Origin: CALHVX01 sp039198065 | GTDB taxonomy: Bacteria > Pseudomonadota > Gammaproteobacteria > Pseudomonadales > Azotimanducaceae | Length of the DNA stretch: 64,000 nucleotides | NCBI GenBank assembly: GCA_039198065.1 | Contig: JBCCTU010000009.1 | Location: forward strand, 1-64,000 | Reading direction: 5' to 3' | Shown: one piece after another, positions 17,447 to 25,147 of the stretch | Layout: each line of letters begins with the position of its first letter | Position numbering within the stretch: the first letter of the stretch is position 1 | Notes under the pieces: generated by a model | What the model saw: only the letters and a program-made list of their open reading frames with translations | The model's database searches: none | What the model was told of the DNA's origin: nothing | Position numbers and translations under genes: made by a program

Positions 17447-18292
17447 TCAATTAATGTCTTGAACCTGCATCACGAGCTCGTTCCAGTTGCGCTGGTTCTC
17501 CAACCCATGCTCGAGTCCCTGCTCATCGGCAAGGGTGAACCGCTTGATGGCCGGAGTTTTGCTGGTCGCCTGGTATAGCCAGTACGCCTCGGCCTTCAGC
17601 GCATCGGCAATCGGGCGATCGATGGACTCGTACACCATTTGCTTGCAGGCGTTGATGGATTCAGCCGGAAACTTTGCGATGCGTTGGGCCAGGGCATCGA
17701 CGTAGGGGCCGATTTCATCCGGCTCCAGCGCTTTGTTGATCGTGCCCATGGCTTCCGCTTCGTCGGCGGTGAAGTCGCGGGCGCTGAGGATGATCTCAAG
17801 GGCGCGACCTAAGCCGGTTTGCCGTGCCATGCGCGATGCACCACCGCCGCAGGGCAGGATGCCCATGCCGACCTCCATCTGCATGAACTTGAACTTTCCG
17901 CGAGCGGCGAAACGCATGTCGAGGGCGAGCGCCAGTTCGTGGCCACCGCCGCGAGCGAAGCCTTCCAGCTGAGCAATGGTCGCTTGGGGCACCTTGCTGA
18001 TGCGCTCGCACACGGCCTGGAGATCCAGCAGCTGGGCCTCGGCACGCGCGACCGGCTCATCGGACATGTCCTTGAGCAGCTCCGTGTCGTAGTGACACAC
18101 CCAGATCTCTGGATTTGCTGACTTGAACACCACAACTTTGGTGTCGCGATCGCGTTCCAGTCGCATGGCCAGGCTGTTGAGGTCTGCCAACATGGCCTGG
18201 CCCTGGACGTTGACGGGTCCGTAATCGAAGGTGACTGTAAGGATGCCGTCCTGTTGAGCCGTGGTGAAGGTAGAGAAGCCCTGGTAAACCAT
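17447..18292 (-). CDS. Enoyl-CoA hydratase/isomerase family protein
   Basis: 281 aa from ATG 18292. Crotonase fold with 'QATIAQLEGFARGGGHELALALDMRFAA' (oxyanion hole glycine-rich loop) and 'VGMGILPCGGGASRMARQ'. The first oxyanion loop is unusual: 'SANPEIWVCHYD' replaces the usual H/F-CAGAD. This type is seen in crotonase relatives of unclear activity. The C-terminal domain is longer than average. It lies downstream of the SDR gene on the same strand, separated by 120 nt that hold a four-copy repeat. Role in acyl-CoA metabolism is inferred from the fold. Confidence 0.82.
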   Translation of the reverse strand: MVYQGFSTFTTAQQDGILTVTFDYGPVNVQGQAMLADLNSLAMRLERDRDTKVVVFKSANPEIWVCHYDTELLKDMSDEPVARAEAQLLDLQAVCERISKVPQATIAQLEGFARGGGHELALALDMRFAARGKFKFMQMEVGMGILPCGGGASRMARQTGLGRALEIILSARDFTADEAEAMGTINKALEPDEIGPYVDALAQRIAKFPAESINACKQMVYESIDRPIADALKAEAYWLYQATSKTPAIKRFTLADEQGLEHGLENQRNWNELVMQVQDIN

Positions 18293-18345
18293 GTTTGAGT
18301 CCTTGGTGGGTTGTAGTACTTTTTTCGGGGCTAGAGCGGCGGAGA

Positions 18346-18405
18346 CAGCCCGTCGGTTAACTGCCCGTCGGTTAACTGCCCGTCGGTTAACTGCCCGTCG
18401 GTTAA
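18346..18405. repeat. 15-bp tandem repeat (about four copies) between two genes
   Basis: Units at 18346-18360 (one mismatch), 18361-18375, 18376-18390 and 18391-18405, the last three identical (ctgcccgtcggttaa). A degenerate fifth (tagcgcgtcagtgat) reaches the stop codon of the SDR gene at 18413, so the array may have grown from the 3' end of that gene. Confidence 0.92.
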
Positions 18406-18412
18406 TAGCGCG

Positions 18413-19222
18413 TCAGTGATTCAGAACTGCTGCTAGCGCCTCGAGAGCCGGCATGAGCGCCGTGCGCTTTGCTGGATTGAGCGCGTCCGGGTGGGGATCG
18501 GCGAAGCGTTCGCTGTCGTTGTCGTAGTAGCGGCCCGATGCACTTGCGAATTCATCGCTAAGCGCTGCTCGGCTGAGGATGTCGGCGCCGATGGCGAGGC
18601 TCTTCCCAGCACGCCCGTACGCTTCTTTGACCATCTTGCTCGCGAGAAACGAACCGGGGTTTACCGCGATGAAGGCGGGCACGTCGCCGGAAAGGGTATG
18701 AGCGAGTTGCAGTGTCCACATGGTCAGAGCCAGTTTGCTCTGGGCGTAGGCCGCACTGTCGTCTAGCTGCTTACGGCCCTGCACGGCGTCGAGATCAACG
18801 GCAGCCTGGGCGGCAGAAGATAGGTTGATCACCCGGCCGCTGCTGTTCATCAGCGGCAGCAGCGCGGTCGTGAGCCGCAGCGGCGCTAGCGTGTTGACGA
18901 TAAAGCGCAGGTCATGCCCCGATGGGGTATGCGGTTGCGGTAGTACGAAGACCCCTGCGTTGTTGATCACAACGTCCAGTGTGGCGTGTCGCGCGGCAAT
19001 CTCCTGCGTCATTCGATCAACGTCCGTCAGGCTGCTCAGATCGGCGATGTAGCTCTCTGTTTGATCGCGGTTACCGTTGCCCGTAAGCGCCAAGGCGGCC
19101 TGGTCGAGTTTCTTCTCACTGCGGCCGTGCAGTAACACCCGATGGCCACGCGAAATCAGGGTTTTTGCGGTTTCGAAGCCGATGCCGTCCGTGGCGCCGG
19201 TGATGAGAATGGTTTTGGTCAT
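18413..19222 (-). CDS. Short-chain dehydrogenase/reductase
   Basis: 269 aa. TGATDGIG cofactor motif at ~9-16, 'LDVVINNAGVFVLP' and catalytic 'YAQSK' in 'AAYAQSKLALTMW', preceded by the Ser of 'INLSSAAQ'. Closest in layout to classical SDRs resembling retinol-dehydrogenase/WW-domain oxidoreductase-like bacterial proteins ('ETAKTLISRGHRVLLHGRSEKK'). NAD(P)-dependent oxidation or reduction of an alcohol or ketone. It starts 14 nt after the LLM flavoprotein gene and is probably co-transcribed with it and the CmcJ-like gene. Confidence 0.88.
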   Translation of the reverse strand: MTKTILITGATDGIGFETAKTLISRGHRVLLHGRSEKKLDQAALALTGNGNRDQTESYIADLSSLTDVDRMTQEIAARHATLDVVINNAGVFVLPQPHTPSGHDLRFIVNTLAPLRLTTALLPLMNSSGRVINLSSAAQAAVDLDAVQGRKQLDDSAAYAQSKLALTMWTLQLAHTLSGDVPAFIAVNPGSFLASKMVKEAYGRAGKSLAIGADILSRAALSDEFASASGRYYDNDSERFADPHPDALNPAKRTALMPALEALAAVLNH

Positions 19223-19236
19223 GGCGTTGTCCAGGG

Positions 19237-20220
19237 TTAGTCCGTTGACGTGGGGAGTTCAGCGAGTACCTGCTCAGCAAGGGTTCTAAGGGTGCGTTCG
19301 GGTTCGTGACTGTCGAATCGGAGGTTCAACGCCACGTGGTTCACGCCGAGGGCCTGCCGCTGCTTGAGGTAGCGCAGCAAGGCGCGGGGTCCGGATCGAA
19401 ATCCAAGATGAATCGGGCTCGGTCCCGCTTCTTCTTCCGTGAGGTCAATGTAGAGCGGTTCCATGACCGGTTTGTTCGGCTGTCCTGCCGAGGAAACGCG
19501 TTGACGATAGTTCTTGATTTCCATTGCCTGCAGCCCGGCGCTCCGCGGATAAGTCATCCACCCGTCGCCGTGCTCCGCGATCCAGTCGGGTGACTGTTGG
19601 CTGCCACCGGTAATCAGCAACGGTAAGCGTCCGGCCGTCGGCTTCGGTAACAGGTCCATGGATCCGCTGAGCTGACCGTAGCCGTTGCTCATGCTGGGGT
19701 AGTCGGTGCCCGCGTGGCGCAGATAGGCGTAGCTTTCCCGGAACCGCTCGCCGCGCTTCTCGAAGGCGATGTTCAGGGCCGGGTACTCTTCGGGTCGGTC
19801 TCCGGAGGCAACGCCGAGGACAAGTCGTCCGTTGGAGAGGACGTCTGCCGTGGCCGCGGCCTTGGCGACGTGGGCAGGATGTCGCAGCGGCAGGATGATG
19901 CTCGCCGTACCCAGTGTGATCTTACGGGTGCCCGCAGCGAGGTAGCCCAGATAGGTAAACGGGTCCAGTACCTGACCGGCGTCGTGAAAGCTCGGGACGT
20001 TGAAGGGTACGTCCCGGAGCCAGACACCCGCGAAGCCAAGCGACTCCGCCAGCTGCACGCGCTCCAGGTGTTGCTCAAGGGATGGAACGGCTGCGTCGCC
20101 GTAGGGTTCGATCGGCACCACAAGCCCGACCGTCAGCCGGTTGGGTGTGAACAAGCGTTGGTAGCCGGCGTTCAACGGCGCAAAGCGGCATTGCTCTGCT
20201 GTGCGGGCGGTATTGCTCAT
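19237..20220 (-). CDS. LLM-class flavin-dependent oxidoreductase
   Basis: 327 aa luciferase-like monooxygenase family protein. Signature stretches: 'ESLGFAGVWLRDVPF', 'ITLGTASIILPLRHPAHVAK', 'RLVLGVASGDRPEEYPALN' and 'LPLLITGGSQQSPDWIAEHG'. Such proteins use FMNH2 or F420 to oxygenate or reduce organic substrates; the form cannot be told from sequence. The start ATG is 7 nt after the CmcJ-like stop and the SDR follows 14 nt later, so the three genes form one transcription unit controlled perhaps by the divergent LysR gene. Confidence 0.86.
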   Translation of the reverse strand: MSNTARTAEQCRFAPLNAGYQRLFTPNRLTVGLVVPIEPYGDAAVPSLEQHLERVQLAESLGFAGVWLRDVPFNVPSFHDAGQVLDPFTYLGYLAAGTRKITLGTASIILPLRHPAHVAKAAATADVLSNGRLVLGVASGDRPEEYPALNIAFEKRGERFRESYAYLRHAGTDYPSMSNGYGQLSGSMDLLPKPTAGRLPLLITGGSQQSPDWIAEHGDGWMTYPRSAGLQAMEIKNYRQRVSSAGQPNKPVMEPLYIDLTEEEAGPSPIHLGFRSGPRALLRYLKQRQALGVNHVALNLRFDSHEPERTLRTLAEQVLAELPTSTD

Positions 20221-20226
20221 AAGGCG

Positions 20227-21009
20227 TCAGCGATACCGAACGAGCGTACGGCTCTCGATACTCTTTCGAACCTGAAGTCGGGTCGCTTCATCGTCCAGAT
20301 CGAGCGCCGAATGGGCGATGTGCGGGCGCGCACCGTTGTCGTAAACGCTGAAGATCGCGACTTCCGCCGGAGTCATTTGTGACAGGTACACCCACTCGTG
20401 CGTCGGTGACGGAGCCACTCCAAGAATCTCTCCCCGCCGGTCCGGATAGACCAGATCGATGGTCATCCAGTCGGCTTCCTGCATGGACCTTGGCCGAATG
20501 AAACCGAGTGGAGACGACACAACGGGCTGCTCAAGTGGGCGCCAGACGTTGACGAAACCGTAGTGACCGTCCTGATACGCGCGCGCGGTGTCTGCGCCGA
20601 GCAGATCGACGAGTCTCTGTTCCGCCCCGGTCGTGCTGTAGTCGTTGTGCACGTTGCGGGCGGGTTTGCGGTAGGCAGTGGGGTCGTCTACGCGAATGGT
20701 GTGGTCGAACACCTGGACGTCCTGCGCATCGATTGTCGACTTGAGGAGCGCTTCGAGCTCCGCGTTGTAGGTTGACTGCCAGCCACCCGAGTCGGCGAAC
20801 GTCTCAACCGCGCTGCGGTGGGACGTGAAGACCAGACCGTCGTGATCGAACCTCGTACCGGCGGATGTCTCACGCAGGTCTTCGACCAGCACCCGAGTGC
20901 GCTCGAGTTCTGGCGCTTCCAGGGTCCCGGGTTCCCCGTTGACGTCGAAGCGAAACGCCTGAGGGACGGAGCGGGTAACGTGATAGTTGACGTATGCGGG
21001 CTCGTACAC
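20227..21009 (-). CDS. CmcJ/NvfI-type non-heme iron oxygenase family protein
   Basis: 260 aa from a GTG at 21009. This start is set by a strong AGGAGGA 8 nt upstream (21018-21024); the frame extends further up but without a good ribosome site. Family landmarks: 'RNVHNDYSTTGAEQR', 'FVNVWRPL', 'YLSQMTPAEVAIFSVYDNG' and 'RPHIAHSALDL', ending in 'SIESRTLVRYR'. CmcJ-like proteins occur in cephamycin, asperfuranone-related and other pathways and are thought to be Fe(II)/2-oxoglutarate-type hydroxylases or desaturases. The histidines in 'VHNDYS' and 'RPHIAH' are likely iron ligands. It is divergent from a LysR gene 150 nt away. Substrate is unknown. Confidence 0.82.
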   Translation of the reverse strand: MYEPAYVNYHVTRSVPQAFRFDVNGEPGTLEAPELERTRVLVEDLRETSAGTRFDHDGLVFTSHRSAVETFADSGGWQSTYNAELEALLKSTIDAQDVQVFDHTIRVDDPTAYRKPARNVHNDYSTTGAEQRLVDLLGADTARAYQDGHYGFVNVWRPLEQPVVSSPLGFIRPRSMQEADWMTIDLVYPDRRGEILGVAPSPTHEWVYLSQMTPAEVAIFSVYDNGARPHIAHSALDLDDEATRLQVRKSIESRTLVRYR

Positions 21010-21017
21010 GGTCTGAA

Positions 21018-21024
21018 TCCTCCT
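21018..21024 (-). promoter_or_regulatory. Strong ribosome-binding site deciding the GTG start at 21009
   Basis: Minus strand reads AGGAGGA, 8 nt before GTG. This is among the clearest Shine-Dalgarno sequences in the window. Confidence 0.75.
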
Positions 21025-21125
21025 TTCGGTAAGCCGGTCCGGCTGCCGATAACGAGAAAGCAGGCTAAGCGCTCGATATTTTAGAATAAATGGCCGTTTC
21101 AATAGATCAGTATTCACGAAACGAA

Positions 21126-21131
21126 TATAAT
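21126..21131 (+). promoter_or_regulatory. Perfect -10 box in LysR/CmcJ divergent promoter region
   Basis: TATAAT on the plus strand, 27 nt before the LysR GTG. The surrounding 21070-21135 is much more AT-rich than the rest of the window. No good -35 box at 16-18 nt, as expected for an activated or autoregulated LysR promoter. Confidence 0.4.
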
Positions 21132-21158
21132 CGGAGCTCTCCAGGTTAGAAGCCGGCC

Positions 21159-22073
21159 GTGGACACCCGTGCAATCAGACTCTTCGTGCTCGCCGCCGAG
21201 CTGCTGAACATCAGCGCCGCGGGCAGAAAACTGGGCCTTGCGCCGGCGGTGGCGAGTACTCGATTGGCGAAGCTCGAACGCGAACTCGGTGCGGATTTGT
21301 TCCACCGCTCGACCCGGCGGGTTCGTTTGTCAATCGAAGGCGCGGAGTTTCTGCCCTTTGCGCGGGAAATCTTGGCGCAGGAAGAGGCGTCATTGGCGGC
21401 ATTGGGGCAGCGCTCCGCGATGGTCACGGGCACGCTGCGTTTTGCGGCCTCCAGCACCTTTGCTCAACGCTACGTTGCACCGATTCTTCCCGAGTTCCTG
21501 GATCGCTACCCGGCGGTCGATTTGGAGCTCAAGCTGTCCGATACCCAAGCTGATTTGATCGAGGGCGCTTTCGATCTGGCGCTGCGCAACTACGCCATCG
21601 AGGAATCGAGCCTGCGGGCGCGACGGCTCGCGAAGGATCGCAGGATTCTGTGTGCAGCCCCCGCGTACCTAGAGCGCTCGCGGACTGTTGCGACACCGGA
21701 CGACCTGGCGGAACAGCGCTTGCTTACCTTCGTTAACACCCAGCCGCGGAAGCTTGTTGCTGGCGACGGCCAGCGGGCATGCACCTTTCCACCGGACGGT
21801 GTGAGCAGTCGAGTCGTCTGTGACGACGGAGCGACCATGCGCGCTGCGGCAAAAGCCGGCGTGGGCATCGCCATGAATTCCTGGTGGAACGTATACGACG
21901 ATCTTCGTGACGGATCGCTGGTTCGCGTTCTGCCGGACTATGAAGTTGCTGACGAGTCTGCAATCTGGCTCGTTTACCCGCGATCGAACGTGCTCACAGC
22001 AAAGGTGCGGGTGTTCATCGATTACCTGCTCGAGAAGATCGGTGATCCCCCGATCTGGGAACGTTCAGCGTGA
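21159..22073 (+). CDS. LysR-family transcriptional regulator
   Basis: 304 aa from GTG 21159. The N-terminal winged helix-turn-helix spans ~1-60 ('LNISAAGRKLGLAPAVASTR', 'LERELGADLFHRSTRRVRLS'), followed by a linker helix and a periplasmic-binding-protein-like effector domain (90-295). It is divergent from the CmcJ-LLM-SDR unit, with a 150-nt AT-rich gap, the standard arrangement for a LysR protein that activates the neighbouring operon and represses itself. Effector unknown. Confidence 0.92.
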   Translation: MDTRAIRLFVLAAELLNISAAGRKLGLAPAVASTRLAKLERELGADLFHRSTRRVRLSIEGAEFLPFAREILAQEEASLAALGQRSAMVTGTLRFAASSTFAQRYVAPILPEFLDRYPAVDLELKLSDTQADLIEGAFDLALRNYAIEESSLRARRLAKDRRILCAAPAYLERSRTVATPDDLAEQRLLTFVNTQPRKLVAGDGQRACTFPPDGVSSRVVCDDGATMRAAAKAGVGIAMNSWWNVYDDLRDGSLVRVLPDYEVADESAIWLVYPRSNVLTAKVRVFIDYLLEKIGDPPIWERSA

Positions 22074-22079
22074 CGCGCG

Positions 22080-22877
22080 CTAGTTCAGCTTCTGCCGTAC
22101 GTGAGACTGCGCCCACGCGCCGCCTTGGGTGGGCAGGGCAGCCGTTTGGCTTGCGATGGCAACAAGGCTGCCATCTTCGGCAAAGAGGTGCGTTGTGCCG
22201 TGCAGGAAGCCATTGCTAAAGGCGGCCATGGTCGTATCGCACAGAAGCCAGTCGGTTTCCGGTTGGCTGACCATTCGAAGCTGATTGTCGAGGCTTGCTG
22301 ATCCTCGAGTCCGGGCCAGCGCACCGGCAAGGTGGTCGGCGATGATCGCAACGGAGGCCGTGGAGAGGGGGCAGTCTCTCAAACGAATCCAATGCCTGCC
22401 GATGCCTGCCGTTTCGTCTTCGTGACGGCGCCGCTTTTCGACTTTTGATCCCAGGTCGTCTCCCGTGAGCAGGTCATTGTCCGGCGGTGGGCAGTCCATG
22501 GGCAGGGGCACCGGCGGTGGTGTCACGAACTGCTGCAGAGCCTCCGCGGGACGTGCGCCGAGGGCGGCCTGCACGCGCAGAACCTCGCGCTGTCCGACCC
22601 GCGACACCGCGCTTGCCTGGGTGACGGTCCTGCCCGCGGAGTGCACGCGCGGCTCGATGCGAACGGTATCGTCGAGCCGCGCGAATGACAGAAACTGCGC
22701 GCTCGCGGTGAGCGTGGGTCGCTCACACGATTCCTCCAGCGCCTGCAGGGCCGCAGCAAAGCTCACCCCGCCCATCAGGAACTTGTTTGCCGCCGGACCG
22801 ACGGTTGCAGCCCGCGTTACTCGCAGGTCATAGGTGCCGCTCGCGTAGGTTGGGGTGTAGAACCTTGCCTGGGTCAT
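22080..22877 (-). CDS. Acyl-CoA thioesterase, double-hotdog (TesB-like)
   Basis: 265 aa. The N-terminal hotdog half has 'LMGGVSFAAALQALEESCER' and 'TASAQFLSFARLDDTVRIE', and the second half 'LSTASVAIIADHLAGALAR' and 'SASLDNQLRMVSQPETDW', matching proteins of the acyl-CoA thioesterase II-like family (Pfam 4HBT_3). The 'LDNQLR' segment corresponds to the family's catalytic region. It releases fatty acids or other acids from CoA. It is convergent with the LysR gene (6-nt gap) and lies 57 nt downstream of the start-side of the next minus-strand gene, the iron-sulfur protein. Confidence 0.8.
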   Translation of the reverse strand: MTQARFYTPTYASGTYDLRVTRAATVGPAANKFLMGGVSFAAALQALEESCERPTLTASAQFLSFARLDDTVRIEPRVHSAGRTVTQASAVSRVGQREVLRVQAALGARPAEALQQFVTPPPVPLPMDCPPPDNDLLTGDDLGSKVEKRRRHEDETAGIGRHWIRLRDCPLSTASVAIIADHLAGALARTRGSASLDNQLRMVSQPETDWLLCDTTMAAFSNGFLHGTTHLFAEDGSLVAIASQTAALPTQGGAWAQSHVRQKLN

Positions 22878-22934
22878 GACAGTCTTTCCGTCCGTTACGC
22901 ACTCGTTTCCATTAGCGCCGGTCTTTCGACCCGG

Positions 22935-25112
22935 CTAAGGGTCCGGCGCCCGATAGTGCGCCGGCGGTGGCTCACCGCGCGCTCGTCGCGCGACTGCTTC
23001 TGCGGGGGTTTCCAACAGCTGCACAGCCTTAAGCGCAGCGGAGCGGTCAACGGCCACTGCGCTTTCAGCATCTGCCGGAGGGTTATCTGCCGCGTTGTAG
23101 TACGCAATCGGTGACGTGGGTTTGGTTTTATCGAGGGAGAGGTCTCGGGCGTTAACGCCAGCTGGCGGTGTGTCGGCCCTGCCATCAATCATTTCCAGAT
23201 CCGCCCACCACTTCTTCACCGGATTGCGGCGTCCGCGGCGAAGCCGATCGTCGAGGCGCGCGATCGGTCCGCGGAGCGCCGGCAGGCGGATCGCCGCGCG
23301 CAGCGCGAGCCGTTGAATCGGCAGTCCTTCGTGGTTAAAGGGGCAGGTTTTCATACAGCGTCCGCAGGCGGCGCCGCGCGCGTTGGTCAGGCGATAGCGA
23401 GTACACCGCTCTACGTCCGGCTTCCACATTTCGTAGCCATTGAACATGACCGGGTCGTCCCAGCTGATGGCGTTGCACGGACATTCTCGCGCGCACTTGC
23501 GACACTTTCGGCACACGTCCTGAAGCCCGAAGTCGATCGGTTGGTCTACGGCGAGCGGCATGTCGGTGGTGACCACCGCAGACTTGAAGCGCGGCCCTAC
23601 GAACGGATTCAGTACCACTTCGCCGATGCGCGAGAGCTCGCCGAGGCCCGCCTGCAGCAGCAGCGGTAGCTGCAGCACTTCCCCGTAGGCGTTGCTGTGG
23701 GCCTTGGCCGGGTAGCCGAGCTTGCGCAGGTGAGCGGCGAGCAGGACGGCGATTTCCATGCCTCGCAGGTAGGCACGCATGGACTGGCTGCCGCTGATCC
23801 AGTCGTCACCGGAGCCACCTTCCATAGTATCGAAGCCCTGATCGAGCAACAGCACAATGGCGTAGCGGTGGCGGGTGCGGATCGGTTCACCGGCGTCATC
23901 GTGCGAATACCAGGCGTAGCTGGGAACCTCGCACATCCCGACCAGGTCTGCGCCGAGCCAGTAGCCGAGGCTTTTGACGGCGTCTGATCGATCGCTGCGC
24001 CAAGCACGTTCCGTGATTGCATCGCGCGGGTGCGAGGGTGTTCCCTCCTGCAGCGGCAACAGCGCGGCCTGCTGCGCTCGGGTCGATGCACCAAGCGGTT
24101 CTTTATCGACAAAGTTCGGCATCTGTCCGCGCGCTTTAGGGCCGAGATCGCCGTGGCCGGCACGGGTAAAAAAATTCGCGCGCATGGCAACGCGAGGCAC
24201 TTCGTCAGCGTGGATCACCGTGGTCGGTTGCGTAACCCGTCGCAACCGCTCCATCGGGTAGCGGCTGGTATGGTCAGGGCGCTGCCGTGACCGCCAGCGC
24301 TCGAGTAACGAACGGCAGCCGCCGATGCCGAGCAGCCAGTGCCACCCTGCCTGCGCCAAAGCGCTGCCGGCGTTCGGATCCAGTGGCCGATCCACGGCCA
24401 GTTCGAGTTCCGCTGTAATCGCGACGATGCCGAAGCTGGTGCCAATAAATGGGTTCTCAAGCCGGTTCGCGCGTTGCAGGAGCACGCCGGACCGCACGCC
24501 CAGGTCCGCAAGCTGGTGTCGGTCGGTGATCAGGTTGGACGCGTAGCCGAGTTTCCGCAGATAGGTAGCGAGCACTGTGGCGATCTCGCGCGCGCGAAGA
24601 TTCAGCAGTCTCTGCTCCGCTCCCAGGGTCCAGTGAGCGGCGAGTGTTCCGGTGGCACATGTACCCGGGTTTTCGCTTAACACCACCAGGGCATGGCCAT
24701 TCGCAGTGGCGCAGCAACCCACCGCTGCGGCATCGTAAAAAAACGCGGCAGACTTCAGCAGCGCAGCCCGGGCACCGGGGTCCGCCGTGAGTGCCGGTGA
24801 GCGCGGGGCGATCGGTTCGTCGGGAAAGGGGGCGTAGGCGGACTCGACAGCCTGCAGTGGTCCGTCAAAGGTTGACGGTGCGGGTACCGGCAGCTCGGCC
24901 GTGATGTATGGACTGTCGTCGAGGCGCTTGAGTCGTTCGGCTGGGTAGGGGCCGAGGGCGACGGGCCGGCGGCTGCCGCTAAAGAGCTTCACCTCGCAGC
25001 CACGGCCACCATGTCCGCTGCGGTCCGTCGCAGGACCAGGCTGGGCGGACGACTTCGGAGGCAGAAGGGCATAAGGGGTTCCTGGCCCGGGGATTGCCAG
25101 AAACGGTACCAT
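22935..25112 (-). CDS. Reductive-dehalogenase-like corrinoid iron-sulfur protein
   Basis: 725 aa if started at ATG 25112; a GTG at 24992 (685 aa) is also possible. The catalytic-type half (377-530) contains 'KSLGYWLGADLVGMCEVPSY' and 'LRKLGYPAKAHSN...LGELSRIGEVVLNPFVGPR', a pattern of reductive dehalogenases (RdhA). Two [4Fe-4S] motifs follow: C534xxC537xxC540xxxC544-P, then C570 and C583xxC586xxxC590-P. There is no twin-arginine signal and no flavodoxin-reductase fusion. The N-terminal half (115-245) is a degenerate copy of the same module ('LRKLGYASNLITD', 'NPFIGTSFGIVAITAELELAVDRPLD'). Related RdhA enzymes cut carbon-halogen bonds using cobalamin. Whether this one dehalogenates or does another B12 reaction is open. 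It is divergent from the thiolase gene (35-nt gap). Confidence 0.75.
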   Translation of the reverse strand: MVPFLAIPGPGTPYALLPPKSSAQPGPATDRSGHGGRGCEVKLFSGSRRPVALGPYPAERLKRLDDSPYITAELPVPAPSTFDGPLQAVESAYAPFPDEPIAPRSPALTADPGARAALLKSAAFFYDAAAVGCCATANGHALVVLSENPGTCATGTLAAHWTLGAEQRLLNLRAREIATVLATYLRKLGYASNLITDRHQLADLGVRSGVLLQRANRLENPFIGTSFGIVAITAELELAVDRPLDPNAGSALAQAGWHWLLGIGGCRSLLERWRSRQRPDHTSRYPMERLRRVTQPTTVIHADEVPRVAMRANFFTRAGHGDLGPKARGQMPNFVDKEPLGASTRAQQAALLPLQEGTPSHPRDAITERAWRSDRSDAVKSLGYWLGADLVGMCEVPSYAWYSHDDAGEPIRTRHRYAIVLLLDQGFDTMEGGSGDDWISGSQSMRAYLRGMEIAVLLAAHLRKLGYPAKAHSNAYGEVLQLPLLLQAGLGELSRIGEVVLNPFVGPRFKSAVVTTDMPLAVDQPIDFGLQDVCRKCRKCARECPCNAISWDDPVMFNGYEMWKPDVERCTRYRLTNARGAACGRCMKTCPFNHEGLPIQRLALRAAIRLPALRGPIARLDDRLRRGRRNPVKKWWADLEMIDGRADTPPAGVNARDLSLDKTKPTSPIAYYNAADNPPADAESAVAVDRSAALKAVQLLETPAEAVARRARGEPPPAHYRAPDP

Positions 25113-25147
25113 GCGGGCCGTCGAAAATTTTGGATGGGAGAAACCTT

